A stretch of 35,732 nucleotides of DNA from Chromera velia (GCA_018398765.1 JAHBMJ010004392.1:43850-79581), one strand, 5' to 3'. Counted from the first letter of the stretch, positions 11,533-21,560 are shown. The notes: a model not told the origin generated them from the sequence alone. Translations and numbers: made by a program.

Positions 11533-11930
11533 TGTGTGTGGATCGGAGAGACGTATTCGATTCACTATCTCTTTTCAGCCAGACTCTTCACCACATCTAC
11601 TATTCCTAGATGCTCCCGGCCGGACGATCTGCTTCCTGCCTGCCTCTGCTGCAGCGCAGTACTATCTGGCAGGGCACCTTGCATTGGGTCTGGGTTGTCT
11701 CCTCCAGCTCAATTGGTTCAGGTAGGTGGGGGGTTCGTGGATTTTCCTTCCTGTCTCTCGCTCTTCTATTCCTCATGGCTCTCTCTCTTACTTCCGCTTT
11801 CGTCTCTTATGTGTCTGTCTGATTTCTTCTTGCTTCGCTCTTCTGTCTTCGCTTTCTCCGCGTCTCTCTCTTCCCTTTCTCCGCACCTATCGATCGAAGT
11901 GAGACGTTTAGCTCTTCTGGAAGTGTCTGC

Positions 11931-11987
<57 letters not shown>

Positions 11988-14610
11988 TGTATGTGTGTGT
12001 ATGTGTCCCCGACTCCAGAAAAGATAAGGAAAGAAGATCACTACGTTATGTGCGCCCGCCTTCGCCGACAGAGGAAGAACCGACGAAAAAGAGACAGCAT
12101 ACCCGAAGAGACGCAGGCAGGCAAAAAGGAAGAACCGACAGAGGAAGAACCGACGAAACAGAGAAGTCGTCAGATAAGGAGGGAATGAAGAAGGAAAAAA
12201 GATGGAACCAACAAAAAAGATGAAAGAAAAAAAGGAAGAGAGAAAGAAAAAGACAGGAGGATTGAAGGAAGGAAGGAAAGAAGCTGGATGAAAACAGTGC
12301 CTGTCGTTTGTCTGTCTGCCTGCCCGCAGTGTCGCCCTCGGCACCTCTTCACTTCTACTGGTGGTGGCGTACCCCTACATGAAGAGAATCACCCACATGC
12401 CCCAGTTGTTTCTCGGATTCACCTTCAACTTTGGTGTGCCTCTGGTCAGTCAGTCAGTTAGTCAGTCAGTGGTTCCGATGGTCGATTGTATGGTCGTTCT
12501 GTGACAGTGCGCAGGGGTACAGAAGGAGAGAGGAATTTAAATCCAGACAGTGCGCAGGAGCACCCAATCCCCCCCCCTTTTCAATCTTCAGTGTTGGGTC
12601 TTCGAGGTCCTCTCTGCACGGTCCGCTTGTTTCTCTTCTCTTTTCTTCTCTGCATGCACACATGTTCGTTCCCCTACTTCCTCCTCCTCCCTCACCCATG
12701 CACCCACCCCCTTCCTGCCCTCCAAGCCACACAATTCTCCTTCGCTTCACTCGCAGCCCTCATCGGCTGCCGTGTGCTGATCTTTCAGTCAGCTTGCAGC
12801 GTTCATTTTGTATTTTGAAGTTCCTTGCCTTCCTATGCCTTCCTGTCTGTAGGGCTTCGCGGCTGCTACAGGTGGTTTGACTCCTGTGAGTTTATGGCTT
12901 CCTCTCTACCTCACAGGCGTGTGCTGGACCCTGGTGTATGACACCATCTATGCAATGCAGGTGGGTGGAGAAGAGAAGAGGAGAGAAGAGAAAAGAAGAG
13001 AAGAGAAAGACAGAGGCGGCGTGCGGCTCTCTCTCATTCTTTTTTCATTCGCCTGCCTCTATGTCCTCTTTTCTGTATACATACATGCAGGTCGTTTCAA
13101 GTCCTTTTTCCCGTCTGTTTTTTGTGTTTTTTTCTGTAAAAATCTCTCTGCCTTGCAAGGAAAGCATCCGTTCATACCGTCAGGCAATCTTGTGCTTCCC
13201 TTGGTTGACCGATCAGAGAGCTTGTCGCAAACAAACGAACGGATGGAAGGTACAAATGAGTGAATGAATGAATGCAGGACAGGAAGGATGACGTCGCTGC
13301 GGGAATCAAGTCGACCGCCCTTCTTTGGTGGGTCGTCTGTCTCGCCGAAGCGCTTCTTGCTTCGATGTGTTCATTCATTTTATCCCTTCGATCGTCGTAC
13401 TTTTGTGCTTTTTGCTTTGTTGGTGTGTTGGCTCGTTGGCTCCACGGTGCATTGTCGAATGGGCGCACTCCGTGCTTTGTCGTCCAGTCCACTGAGTGAC
13501 TTCAAGAGTCCTTCCAAAGAGCATGTTTAAACAAGCGCCCCATGCAACAACCGGAGGACAAAAGGAAGAAACGGAGGGGGAAAAGAAGGGAGGAAATGGA
13601 ACTCAAAAGAACAAACGGACGGAGAGATAAAGAACTGAAATAAATGTACGGAGGTGAAGGAGCCGAGAATGAGTGAAAGCAGCGCCCGCCGAGAACTGCG
13701 GTCGATGAAAGGAAGGCTGCTGGCGGCCCATCGAGAGAGCATCTTGCTGGCTGCTTGCGTTTACTGACAGGCGCCAAGCAACGAACAGCTTACTTAACTC
13801 GTCGTGATCAGAGGAGCGCGTCTTGAAGCGCGTGCGTGCGTTGCATCGATCGATCTATCGGCGGATCAGAAGAGGGGACTCGGAGGGGGGAAAAAAAGAA
13901 TTGGACTCCCGGCTGATTGAATCCGGCAGGCAGGAGTCTAGCACGCCATCGGTTAATCCTGCGCCCGCCCCCAGCATTTATGTGAGCATGCTTCCTGCCG
14001 TCCAGCATTTACGGGGGTCTGTCACGGACTCTGTTTCTGTGAGATATTCTTTGCATGTTTTCTCCATTGCCTCCTCCCGTCTAACTTCTCATTCGATCTC
14101 GCGTGCGACGCTCTCCTTAATTGCAGGGGAGATCAGACGCGGGAAGTTATGTCGCTGTTTGCCCTGTCCACCGTGCCTCTCCTTTGGATGACTGGTTTTG
14201 CAATGGATACGTTCGCGGTCGGTGGTGCTGATCGAGATGGATAGCAGAGGGGGGGTCCCGATGTAGTCGAGTGGTCTTGTAGTCCCGCATGCGGACAGGC
14301 ATGGATGTGGAAACGGAACAGAAAAAAAAATGCCTAAATTCTGGCGGTAGTGCAAGTGTACGCGAAGAGAACGTTGTGGGCTGGATCTATGGAAGACAGA
14401 GCTGCAGGAAGGCTGCAGAGCCACAGCCAAGCTTTTTCTTTTCGCAAATGGCCGTGTGATAGAAAATGAACAACGAAGAAGCAGCAAGACCGACGGACGT
14501 TGAAACGAATTCCTCTAGTTCTCTCTCTCTCCCTCTCTCTCTCTCCCTCTCTCTCTCTCCCTCTCTCCCTCTCTCCCTCTCTCCCTCTCTCCCTCTCCCT
14601 CTCCCTCCCT

Positions 14611-14649
<39 letters not shown>

Positions 14650-14683
14650 CCTCTCTCTCTCTCTCCCTCCCTCTCTCTCTCCC

Positions 14684-14722
<39 letters not shown>

Positions 14723-16024
14723 CCTCTCTCTCTCCCTCTCTCCCTATCTCTCTCTCTCCCTCCCTCCCTCTCTTTCTCTCTCTTCAGATCGATCGATCAG
14801 TCCTCTTTGCTCAATCCCTCGCTGGGTGGAGTGATTCATTCCATGGAATTCAATCCATTCCTTTCAGCCTCCGGAGGATTCTTCAGCATTTGTGTGACAA
14901 TTTCAAGGCCCCTCTCGAGCTCCTTCGTGATTTTTCATTTCTTGCCGCAGAGGTTGACTGATGCTTTTTGCGCATGAAAGGACACTAGGGAAGGACATCA
15001 GTATGTGAACTTGGCATCGGTCTTCTTCTTTCTGCAGAGGGGCTTTTTCCCATTGGCCTGCTTTCCGGCCCTCTTCATGCTCAGTCAGGTCAGCCCGACA
15101 GCATGGTCTGCGGAACGCCGCGTTGATAAGCTTTTCGTCAGAAAAAAAAGAGAGAAACAGGAAGGAAGGGAGGAAGGAAGGAAGGAAGGAAGGAAAGAAC
15201 AAGGACAAACGAAATGGAAACCGCGGAATCGAGACAGGGAGAAACTCAGTAGGGAGAAGATTCAAAAGTGGAGAAGGAAAGGAAGGAAGGAAGGAAGGGA
15301 GGATCGAAAGTACAGATGGAGAGAAGTTTGGCCGCCACAATGAGACAAGAAGGGGAATTCTTCAGAGAAAAACTTATTCGCACGGTGTAGGCAAGCAAGA
15401 CAACCCATCAATCAGGTACGTGTCAAAGGAAGGATCCGGTGGGCGCGGGGGAGCGGAACGCAAACCAGGAAGAGGCCTGGCGGGACACAGGCATGTCCGA
15501 CACAAATCTTTGCGGGAAGAGAGACCGATAAAATCAAAACTTGAAGGATGTAGCACAGCCGTTGAGTCATTCTCCTTGCTGAAAGATCAGAATGAACTGA
15601 AGGCCCCCTCTTTCATCTGTGAACGATGCTTTCGCAACACCATGTCACAACGATTTCTTGATTGCATTCGTCCCTTGACCGAACTGCCAATTTTCTGCCG
15701 GCTTTGCAGATTTGGTTTTCGAAACTCCATATTCCTTCGGAAGCCGGCCGCACTTTCCGCAGCAGTTGGGTAGTTGGCCTTATGATCTCCTCCATCTTGA
15801 CGGTTGGCACTTCCATGAAGCTCAGTGACGAGAATGAGAGAGGCGCCCTTCAGTTTCCCAGAAAGGGAGATGAGCGAACTCCGGAACAGTTAAGCCAGGC
15901 CGTGGTACTGTCACAGGAGGAATGGGAAAACAGAGAAAAAAACCGTGACGAAGGCGCGGTTGCTGCAACAGTCATTGAGACTGGAGACAGGTTGTCGGGG
16001 GTATCATCAGCGAAGGCACAATAG
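9899..16024 (+). CDS. COQ2: 4-hydroxybenzoate polyprenyltransferase, UbiA family, mitochondrial (COQ2-like), nine exons
   Basis: COQ2 attaches the polyprenyl tail to 4-hydroxybenzoate at the inner mitochondrial membrane, in ubiquinone synthesis. Exons: 9899-10426, 10727-10781, 11655-11721, 12330-12444, 12853-12960, 13278-13327, 14127-14217, 15038-15088 and 15710-16024. They join in frame to 459 residues. Residues 1 to about 85 are Arg-rich and almost free of acids at first, as in a mitochondrial presequence. The family core starts at [20 protein letters not shown]. The first Asp motif NDLWDKDLD is at 166-174. The conserved RPLASGEIT loop is in exon 2. The second Asp motif [13 protein letters not shown] at 284-296 is split by intron 5. 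Several hydrophobic segments follow. The end of exon 7 (GCG|gtcggt) is the least certain junction. From about residue 390 a charged, hydrophilic tail of about 70 residues extends past the last hydrophobic segment. Other UbiA prenyltransferases are possible but fit less well. Confidence 0.9.
10577..10685 (+). repeat. TTCC/TTGC-rich degenerate microsatellite, COQ2 intron 1
   Basis: Imperfect CTTC, TTCG and CTTG tetranucleotides in intron 10427-10726, which itself opens with gtacgtac. Confidence 0.8.
11492..11540 (+). repeat. TC run followed by TG run, COQ2 intron 2
   Basis: Compound dinucleotide repeat in the 873-bp intron 10782-11654. No exon is supported elsewhere in that intron. Confidence 0.9.
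11933..12006 (+). repeat. TC run followed by TG run, COQ2 intron 3
   Basis: Second copy of the same compound arrangement, in intron 11722-12329. A duplicated gaggaagaaccgacgaaa-type segment of roughly 20-25 bp follows at about 12069-12092 and 12138-12160. Confidence 0.9.
12445..12474 (+). repeat. GTCA tetranucleotide array at the donor of COQ2 exon 4
   Basis: The intron starts with six GTCA units and one GTTA unit, in register with the splice donor. Confidence 0.92.
14519..14785 (+). repeat. 267-bp polypyrimidine CT/CCCT tract, COQ2 intron 7
   Basis: The + strand is C or T for the whole stretch apart from a single A near 14746. It consists of CT runs broken by CCCT and CCCTCCCT units, and ends at an AG followed by ATCGATCGATCAG. 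It lies in intron 14218-15037, which shows nothing else of note. Confidence 0.95.
15155..15302 (+). repeat. GGAA microsatellite arrays, COQ2 intron 8
   Basis: Two GGAA arrays (about 15160-15196 and 15277-15301) in intron 15089-15709. The rest of the intron shows no supported feature. Confidence 0.85.
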
Positions 16025-16503
16025 CAGAATTCGTCTTGTGAAATCTATAGTGTAAAATGTATCGTTAATTGTAAGGACTAAGCTACACACTAATACATAG
16101 CAAGTCAATCCCCGGGCCTTGACTATGCTTAGCTGTCCTCAGGCTCGTTTTTTAAACTTTGTTTCACGAACGGCTCGAAACCTGGTTCGATCTTATTGCT
16201 AACAAAGCAAGTTTTCTGGTTGAACCTAGGGTTAAACACTCTTTACAACACTCCACAATATTTACATACCAATAAGTTTGTATGCTAGTTTGTGTGATAT
16301 TATTATTTTGAGAATCTGACACTATTAGTCTCAGATGCGATACCTAATGTGACACCATGTAACACTTTTGTTTAAGGTTTTGTAAGATAGGACAAGATAG
16401 GGTAGGAGTAATGTCTGGAGGAGTGGCCTCCTGCCCCAATGCCGAGCGTTCGACGTGCAGCGTCCACGAAAAGCGCATATACGCGTCAAACCTTCCTGGC
16501 CAG
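16025..16503. other. 3' flank of the COQ2-like gene, no gene seen
   Basis: Base composition changes from GC-rich to AT-rich here. No reading frame, RNA gene or clear polyadenylation signal can be supported. The stretch ends at the target duplication of the hAT-like element. Confidence 0.6.
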
Positions 16504-16511
16504 CCCGCACA
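16504..16511 (+). repeat. Left target-site duplication (CCCGCACA)
   Basis: Eight bases identical, in direct orientation, to 18161-18168 on the other side of the element. Confidence 0.85.
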
Positions 16512-16665
16512 TAGTGACCATGTTTGATTTAATTATATTTGATTTGATTTGATTTGATTTGAGCTTCAACCTCAAATATTTGATATTTCAGGTAAGATTT
16601 GAGGTTAACCTCTTAGGGTTCCTCACTGAGTCACTGACTTACTTCTCTCTGATCATTTTTCTCAA

Positions 16666-16819
16666 TGACAATAGTTATCAGAACATTTCTGATGTGTGTT
16701 TCAAAAATTTAAAAAAATATATATAAAATTATAACTTATAGTTTATGACAATAGTTATCAGAACATTTCTGATGTGTGTTTCAAAAATTTAAAAAAATAT
16801 ATATAAAATTATAACTTAT
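16666..16819 (+). repeat. 74-bp tandem duplication, period 80 bp
   Basis: 16666-16739 and 16746-16819 are identical over 74 bp and separated by 6 bp. The lack of any mismatch suggests a recent duplication inside the transposon. Confidence 0.95.
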
Positions 16820-16997
16820 CAGTTTCATAAAAAAAAAAGGCCTGTGTGGCAGTGTATATACACTAGTCACTGAGACTCACTCTAGTACTAATAGAGATTA
16901 AAAACGTAAAATTGATAGATTTAAAATTGCATATAACTTTTTGTTGATACGATAAAGTTAGAGCACGTACCAAAATTGAAGTGACAATCACTTAGCT

Positions 16998-17858
16998 TTA
17001 TGGCACTTCCTTTTCTTCTTCTTCATGATCACTTTCTTCAATGTGAATCGAATCGATCGGTGGTGGGAGCTGCTGAGAGCTTTTTCTCTGGCTTTTCGGC
17101 TTTCCAGGAGTGGGTGCTCCTGGGCTTCTATTCGGTTGGCAATGCAGAGAGATGATAACCGGGTGAGACGGAGAACCGCGCACACGTTTGCTATTGCTGT
17201 TGGTGTTAGAACCGTCCTATTTCTTGTGTTGGGGGTAAATATAGAGAGGTCGGTAGCCTTCCTCACCCGGAGTGATAACTTTCTGAGGAGGGGGAAGTTT
17301 CCCCCCAGCCTTCTCAGCATTTGCGTCTGTGGCCGCCTCCTTTGGTTTCAAATTGGTCCTCCCGCCAGGCCCTGCAGGAGCGGCCCCCCCCCCAGCACTG
17401 TTAGCAGCCCACCCGTTGCCTTTTCCCTTGCCTTTCTGGAACTGCTCCACACTGACAGGGAATGTGGTCGCAGCCTTTCAACGCTTGGGGTCAGGGGCAT
17501 GCTGCAATCTCTCGTGGTTCACATCCAAAATGTTCCAGTCATACAGCATGTCTCCGGTAGCGAATCGGTCAAAAGCGGGGTACCTCACCCGTGAATCCGT
17601 CTCGTAGGCGACAATCTGCTTCTCATGCACCTTCACCAACTGAATCACATTTGCCCCCTTTTGCACGGACCATATTTTTTTTGCGTACCCGGCTCTAAAA
17701 ACAAATGCCTCCTTCTTCCTGTTCGACCCTGTCGGATTGTGTGACATGTCTTTACGGGGTGTAAAATGTTTGCAGACGCTCAAAAAGGGGGCCGTAAAAG
17801 ATGTTCCAGCACCAGAAAAGTTAACACAGCTGTTCGGGAAAACGTCTAGCTGATCGGT
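16998..17858 (-). pseudogene. Unrecognised reading frame inside the hAT-like element, two in-frame stops
   Basis: One minus-strand frame is readable from 17858 to TAA at 17000-16998, about 286 codons, broken only by TGA at 17480-17478 and TAG at 17219-17217. No frameshift is needed. The first part has a mixed, globular-looking composition (KKEAFVFRAGYAKKIW, YPAFDRFATGDMLYDWNILD). The middle is Gly/Ala/Pro/Lys-rich with a KGKGKGNGW stretch. The end has a Ser/Pro/Arg segment and an acidic tail, IEESDHEEEEKEV. I recognise no transposase or other family. A TAA at 17861-17859 bounds it upstream and no confident start codon is seen. It may be captured host coding sequence, an accessory transposon protein, or part of a spliced gene. 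The local GC content is higher than in the element's ends. Confidence 0.45.
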
Positions 17859-18160
17859 TTACCTCTGCATGAAGTAAAAGGGGGTGAAACGTCAATTTCA
17901 GTACAGCTCAAAACTTTTTTTTTTGAGAGCAAACCATCAAGATTTAGGTTTTTTCACTTGAATCAGCATGCGTGACGGATTGGTACTTGCAAAAGTTTTT
18001 TCAGGACCTTCATATTTGAGGTTGAAAGTCATATTGATCAAATATTTGATCGTATTTGATAGGTCTTTAAACACTAGGTCCTCCCTGACTCGATATTTGA
18101 TTTGAGCTTAAGCCCTACCTCAAATCAAATCAAATCAAATCAAATCAAACATGGTCACTA

Positions 18161-18168
18161 CCCGCACA
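18161..18168 (+). repeat. Right target-site duplication (CCCGCACA)
   Basis: Direct copy of 16504-16511, immediately outside the right inverted repeat. Confidence 0.85.
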
Positions 18169-18718
18169 GGCCAAAAGACCTCTGCTGTAAACTGTTTACA
18201 TAATAATCAATCAATTACAATCAATTGCATGCGAAAGACTGCAATCAATCAATTCTCACCAATGATGCTGCAGTCTGCCGGCCCGGCGAAGCTCAAACAG
18301 GCTTCAAACGGAGGCATCTCAAGATAAAAAACGGTCAATCGATTAGAGACCTATCTCATTATAGTATGATTATACTTCCTCGGCTGCTAGTCTCTCAATC
18401 CTTTTGTTTCTCCCTCTTTTTTTAATTGTTTGCTTCATTTGCTGCTATGTTGTTGCATACATTGCCTTTTTTTTGTCTTTTTCCTTTCCGTTTGACCAAA
18501 AGATTTGATAGGCTTGGTCTAGTTAAGTGCTTGATACATCTTGCAGGCTGCATACATTTCTTTTGCAACATTCTTTTACGGCGGCTCGTTTTGTGACAAC
18601 ATCCTTCAAAAACTTGTCAATGCTTCCATCTGTCACACTTAAAAGAAACGAAAAAAAAGCAAGCCCGGGCAAGCCTTTCTGTGTTCTTGTTTATTCCCTG
18701 TCTCTATTTTAGCTTTCA
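18169..18718. other. AT-rich spacer between two DNA transposons
   Basis: No gene is supported. There are several AATCAATC motifs at about 18196-18255 and T-rich runs. Nothing else stands out. Confidence 0.5.
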
Positions 18719-20493
18719 TGACATAATGAGACCTACCAGACTTTAACATCTTTTTAAACTTGAAACATATGATGTTCTGTTATATTTAAATGTTGTTTAT
18801 AAGCTTTTAAATTTAATAAACATTGTTTAAAATGTGATTCTTTTAAGATAAAACCTTAGTTAGTCCTTAAACAAAGAATTAAAGCAGGATTTATTATAAT
18901 TGTCAAACCCTAATGATATTTCAATATCTCAGTTCTTCTAGCGTTCAATCATGTTACTACATAAAGTAATTGAATTTATTTTGTTTTTGATTTTAGAAAT
19001 ATATAAACAAATATCTAAATACAAAATACATACTTATTACTTAGTAAAATAACTTAATTTAAATCATTATCATATCATTATCAATAAGAAATTATATCTA
19101 GAATAAAATATGTTTTTCCATAAATTGTTTTACTCCAGTCACGCGGCAGGTTTTGTCACATTCCACAGTGACTCCTCGTGATACAGTGCCTGAATACTTG
19201 ATTACATAATTGGTAAGAGATTCCATCTCGAATCGATCTCGACGGTCAAGAAGAAAAGAAGTGAAACAAATTGGAGACAACAAAAAAGAGAAGACGAGAA
19301 AGAGATGAAGACTTGAAGTAAAGAGAGAGATGAGCGAATGCGATCCTATTGAAGCCAGCTAGCTGCCTTCTTTGTGTTCACTGAATCTCTCTTCAGGAAC
19401 TGTAAGAATTGTAAGCTTTAAGGTTCAGATAGTCTTCAGTACGCTGACAAAATTATATGGTCGCTTATTTTAGGAAGACTGATCGACAAGAGCCACTTCA
19501 CTAGAAGAAGGAATGACTCGGTCAATTCCATCTTTCTGATCAGACACCAACATGGACAAATGCACTGATTGATCAAATTATGTTACATCCGCGCGCGCGC
19601 ATACTTTATTTTCGCTTTTGGTATCTCCGTGAACGACCATATAAATCGAAACATTAACGCGCGCAAATAAACATAAAAACAAACATAAACATAAACACAA
19701 ACATGAACACACTCATACGCCCACACCTAGTCACCTACACATACATACACAAACACATACAGACGTACACAAACACACAGACACACCCATACACAAAAAG
19801 AAAGAGAAAAAGACAGGCAGACAGAAAGACAAACAGAGAAATCGTCAAACAAGCAGACAACACACATGTGACACCAACAGCATTTCTCCTTTCGTGCGTG
19901 TCAGCATGCATAATTCTTCAATCATGTTCATTCAGAAGGCACAGGTGAAGGAAGAAGGAAAGAGAGGACCGGAAAAAGCAGGGGGGAGACTATTGCCAGT
20001 GACAGGCCCCCTTTACTTCTTCTCATCTGTTCAAGCTTTCATGTAGGAGAATTGCATCTACTTTTCGATTGCATCTATTATGCATCTATTGCATCATGCA
20101 TAATAGATACGCCAAAACGTTTGTAGAAAAATCACCAGATATAATTCATTATTGATAAATTGGATCAAGAAATTCTACTAAGTATATACATTTTATTATA
20201 TTTTGTATTTCAAAATTTAATTATGTGTATCGAATATTTAAAAGAATATTGTATTTATTAGTATATGCAGCTAGTATTATGGTTACTAAAATGTAGCTAT
20301 GGTTTAACATTGATAGAGCTAGCTTTAATCCTTTATTTTAATCATCTTTCATTTTAAGAAAATCACGTTTTAAAGAATGTTTATGAAATTTAAAAGCTTA
20401 TAAACAGTGCTTAAATACAATAAAACATCTTATGTTATTCCTATATTTCAAAGTCTGAAATGATGTTAAAGTCCGGTAGGTCTCATTATATCA
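18719..20493. mobile_element. DNA transposon or foldback element with about 200-bp terminal inverted repeats
   Basis: The left arm (18719 to about 18925) and the reverse complement of the right arm (about 20290-20493) align end to end with scattered mismatches and small gaps. Shared blocks include ATAATGAGACCTACC, ACTTTAACATC, GTTTATAAGCTTTTAAATTT and AGG/GAATTAAAGC. Both outer ends read TGAYATAATGAGACC. No target duplication is clear at the flanks, so the superfamily is not assigned. The inside (18926-20289) is AT-rich with an ACAC/ATAC tract at about 19690-19800 and no domain-bearing frame. This is either a non-autonomous element or a decayed one. Confidence 0.65.
20074..20107. repeat. Hairpin with perfect 12-bp stem
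   Basis: TCTATTATGCAT (20074-20085) pairs with ATGCATAATAGA (20096-20107) across a 10-base loop, inside the element with long inverted repeats. Confidence 0.8.
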
Positions 20494-21339
20494 TTTTTTT
20501 GTTGCTCTTTCTCCCCTTCCCTCATTGCATGTATCTAATAGATCTAATAATAGATATTATTCTTGGTATTAATACGTTATTATCATTATCATAGTACATC
20601 AGTGGCAGTCATTGTTATGAGCTTAGAGAAATCTACTAAAATATCTAGAGATAGGCACTCAATGTTTAATAGGTTTATACATAAGCGTACACAGGTAATA
20701 AGTGATTTATTGGTGTGGCAAAGGTGCTTTATAAGACACTGTCGCTCTTTTGTCTTTTAGAGGTCACCCCCGCAAATGGCAGGGGGGAGTGATTCACTAC
20801 TGAGGCTCAGACCACACTCTGTGGCCCCCCTGGTTTCCGAGGCCGCGATCGACTAACAACTGTTCTGAACTTTGCATGTTTTCAGCCGCTGACTGAGAAA
20901 GAACCATTCCAAAGATAATACTAATGATACCAGATGATGTAGCGCATTTTAACTTAATATGCGCACTTCCTGCATCTGTCTCTCTTCTTTGTTCTCTCCT
21001 CCCACTCTTACTTTCCTTCCCTTCCATTGCTTCTAAATCCTCTTGTATATATTCTTCCTTTCTTCTTTCGTCTCCTCCTGGGCCCTTCTCTTTATGATTA
21101 CTCCATGTCTTTGTGCCAAAACCGTCTCTTTAAATGAGCTCCCCGGTGCATAGCTCCCCGGTGCATACAAGTAGGACAAAAGTATACCAGGTTGTTAAGT
21201 GCCACTTTTAGGGCTGGTTTTACAGGATGGCATGGGATGGCCCTCACGCAGCCTGCAGTACCGCATTAGCGGGCCTCAAGCCTTCTAGAACTATACATTG
21301 CATCTAGCAATACATACATTTAAGCATAATATATTTACA

Positions 21340-21560
21340 TTACGCTTGCATGTCACACTCGGTCACACTTCTATTTAAAATGTTATACTCTATTTATTGA
21401 GTCTCTCTAGCTTAGTCTTGGTGATACTTAGTGATCTATCTGTTAATGTACTATTTCTTGAACAGACAGTCTAACGGACAGTCCATGGACTTGCATGCAC
21501 CTTTATATTTTTTAGACGTCTATATGAGCTATCACCTACTAACACACAACCTGGCAGCAG
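21340..21560 (+). repeat. Diverged direct repeat, copy 1
   Basis: Shares ordered blocks with 23187-23320: ACGCTTGCATG.CAC, GTGATCTATCTGTT, GAACAGACAGTC then ACGGACAGTCCAT, and CTTTATATTTTTTAGACG. Copy 2 is shorter and has several gaps. It is probably a remnant of a dispersed element. Confidence 0.5.

Larger units (their letters stand above)
16512..18160. mobile_element. hAT-like non-autonomous DNA transposon, 1,649 bp
   Basis: Both ends are the same inverted sequence: TAGTGACCATGTTTGATTT at 16512-16530 and its reverse complement at 18142-18160, a perfect 19 bp. Both continue inward as tandem TTTGA units. The flanks are an 8-bp direct duplication, CCCGCACA. Eight-base duplications and ends starting with YARNG are typical of the hAT superfamily. 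No hAT transposase (RNase-H fold or dimerisation domain) is visible, so the copy must have depended on another element. Inside it are a minus-strand reading frame with two stops, a 74-bp tandem duplication, and further TTTGA-rich subterminal sequence at 18035-18112. A P-type or other 8-bp-duplicating family cannot be excluded without a related autonomous copy. Confidence 0.82.

Noticed and set aside
14500..14834. Long Ser/Leu/Pro repeat 'proteins' over CT tracts, and similar frames over TG, GA and TTCC arrays throughout
   Set aside because: They are translations of microsatellites and exist in several frames at once.
14788..14961. Possible COQ2 exon after the long pyrimidine tract
   Set aside because: The frame ends in a stop, no donor is visible, and the nine-exon model already joins in frame without it.
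18719..20493. Target-site duplication for the element with long inverted repeats
   Set aside because: Flanks read AGCTTTCA on the left and TTTTTTTG on the right, with no convincing identity.
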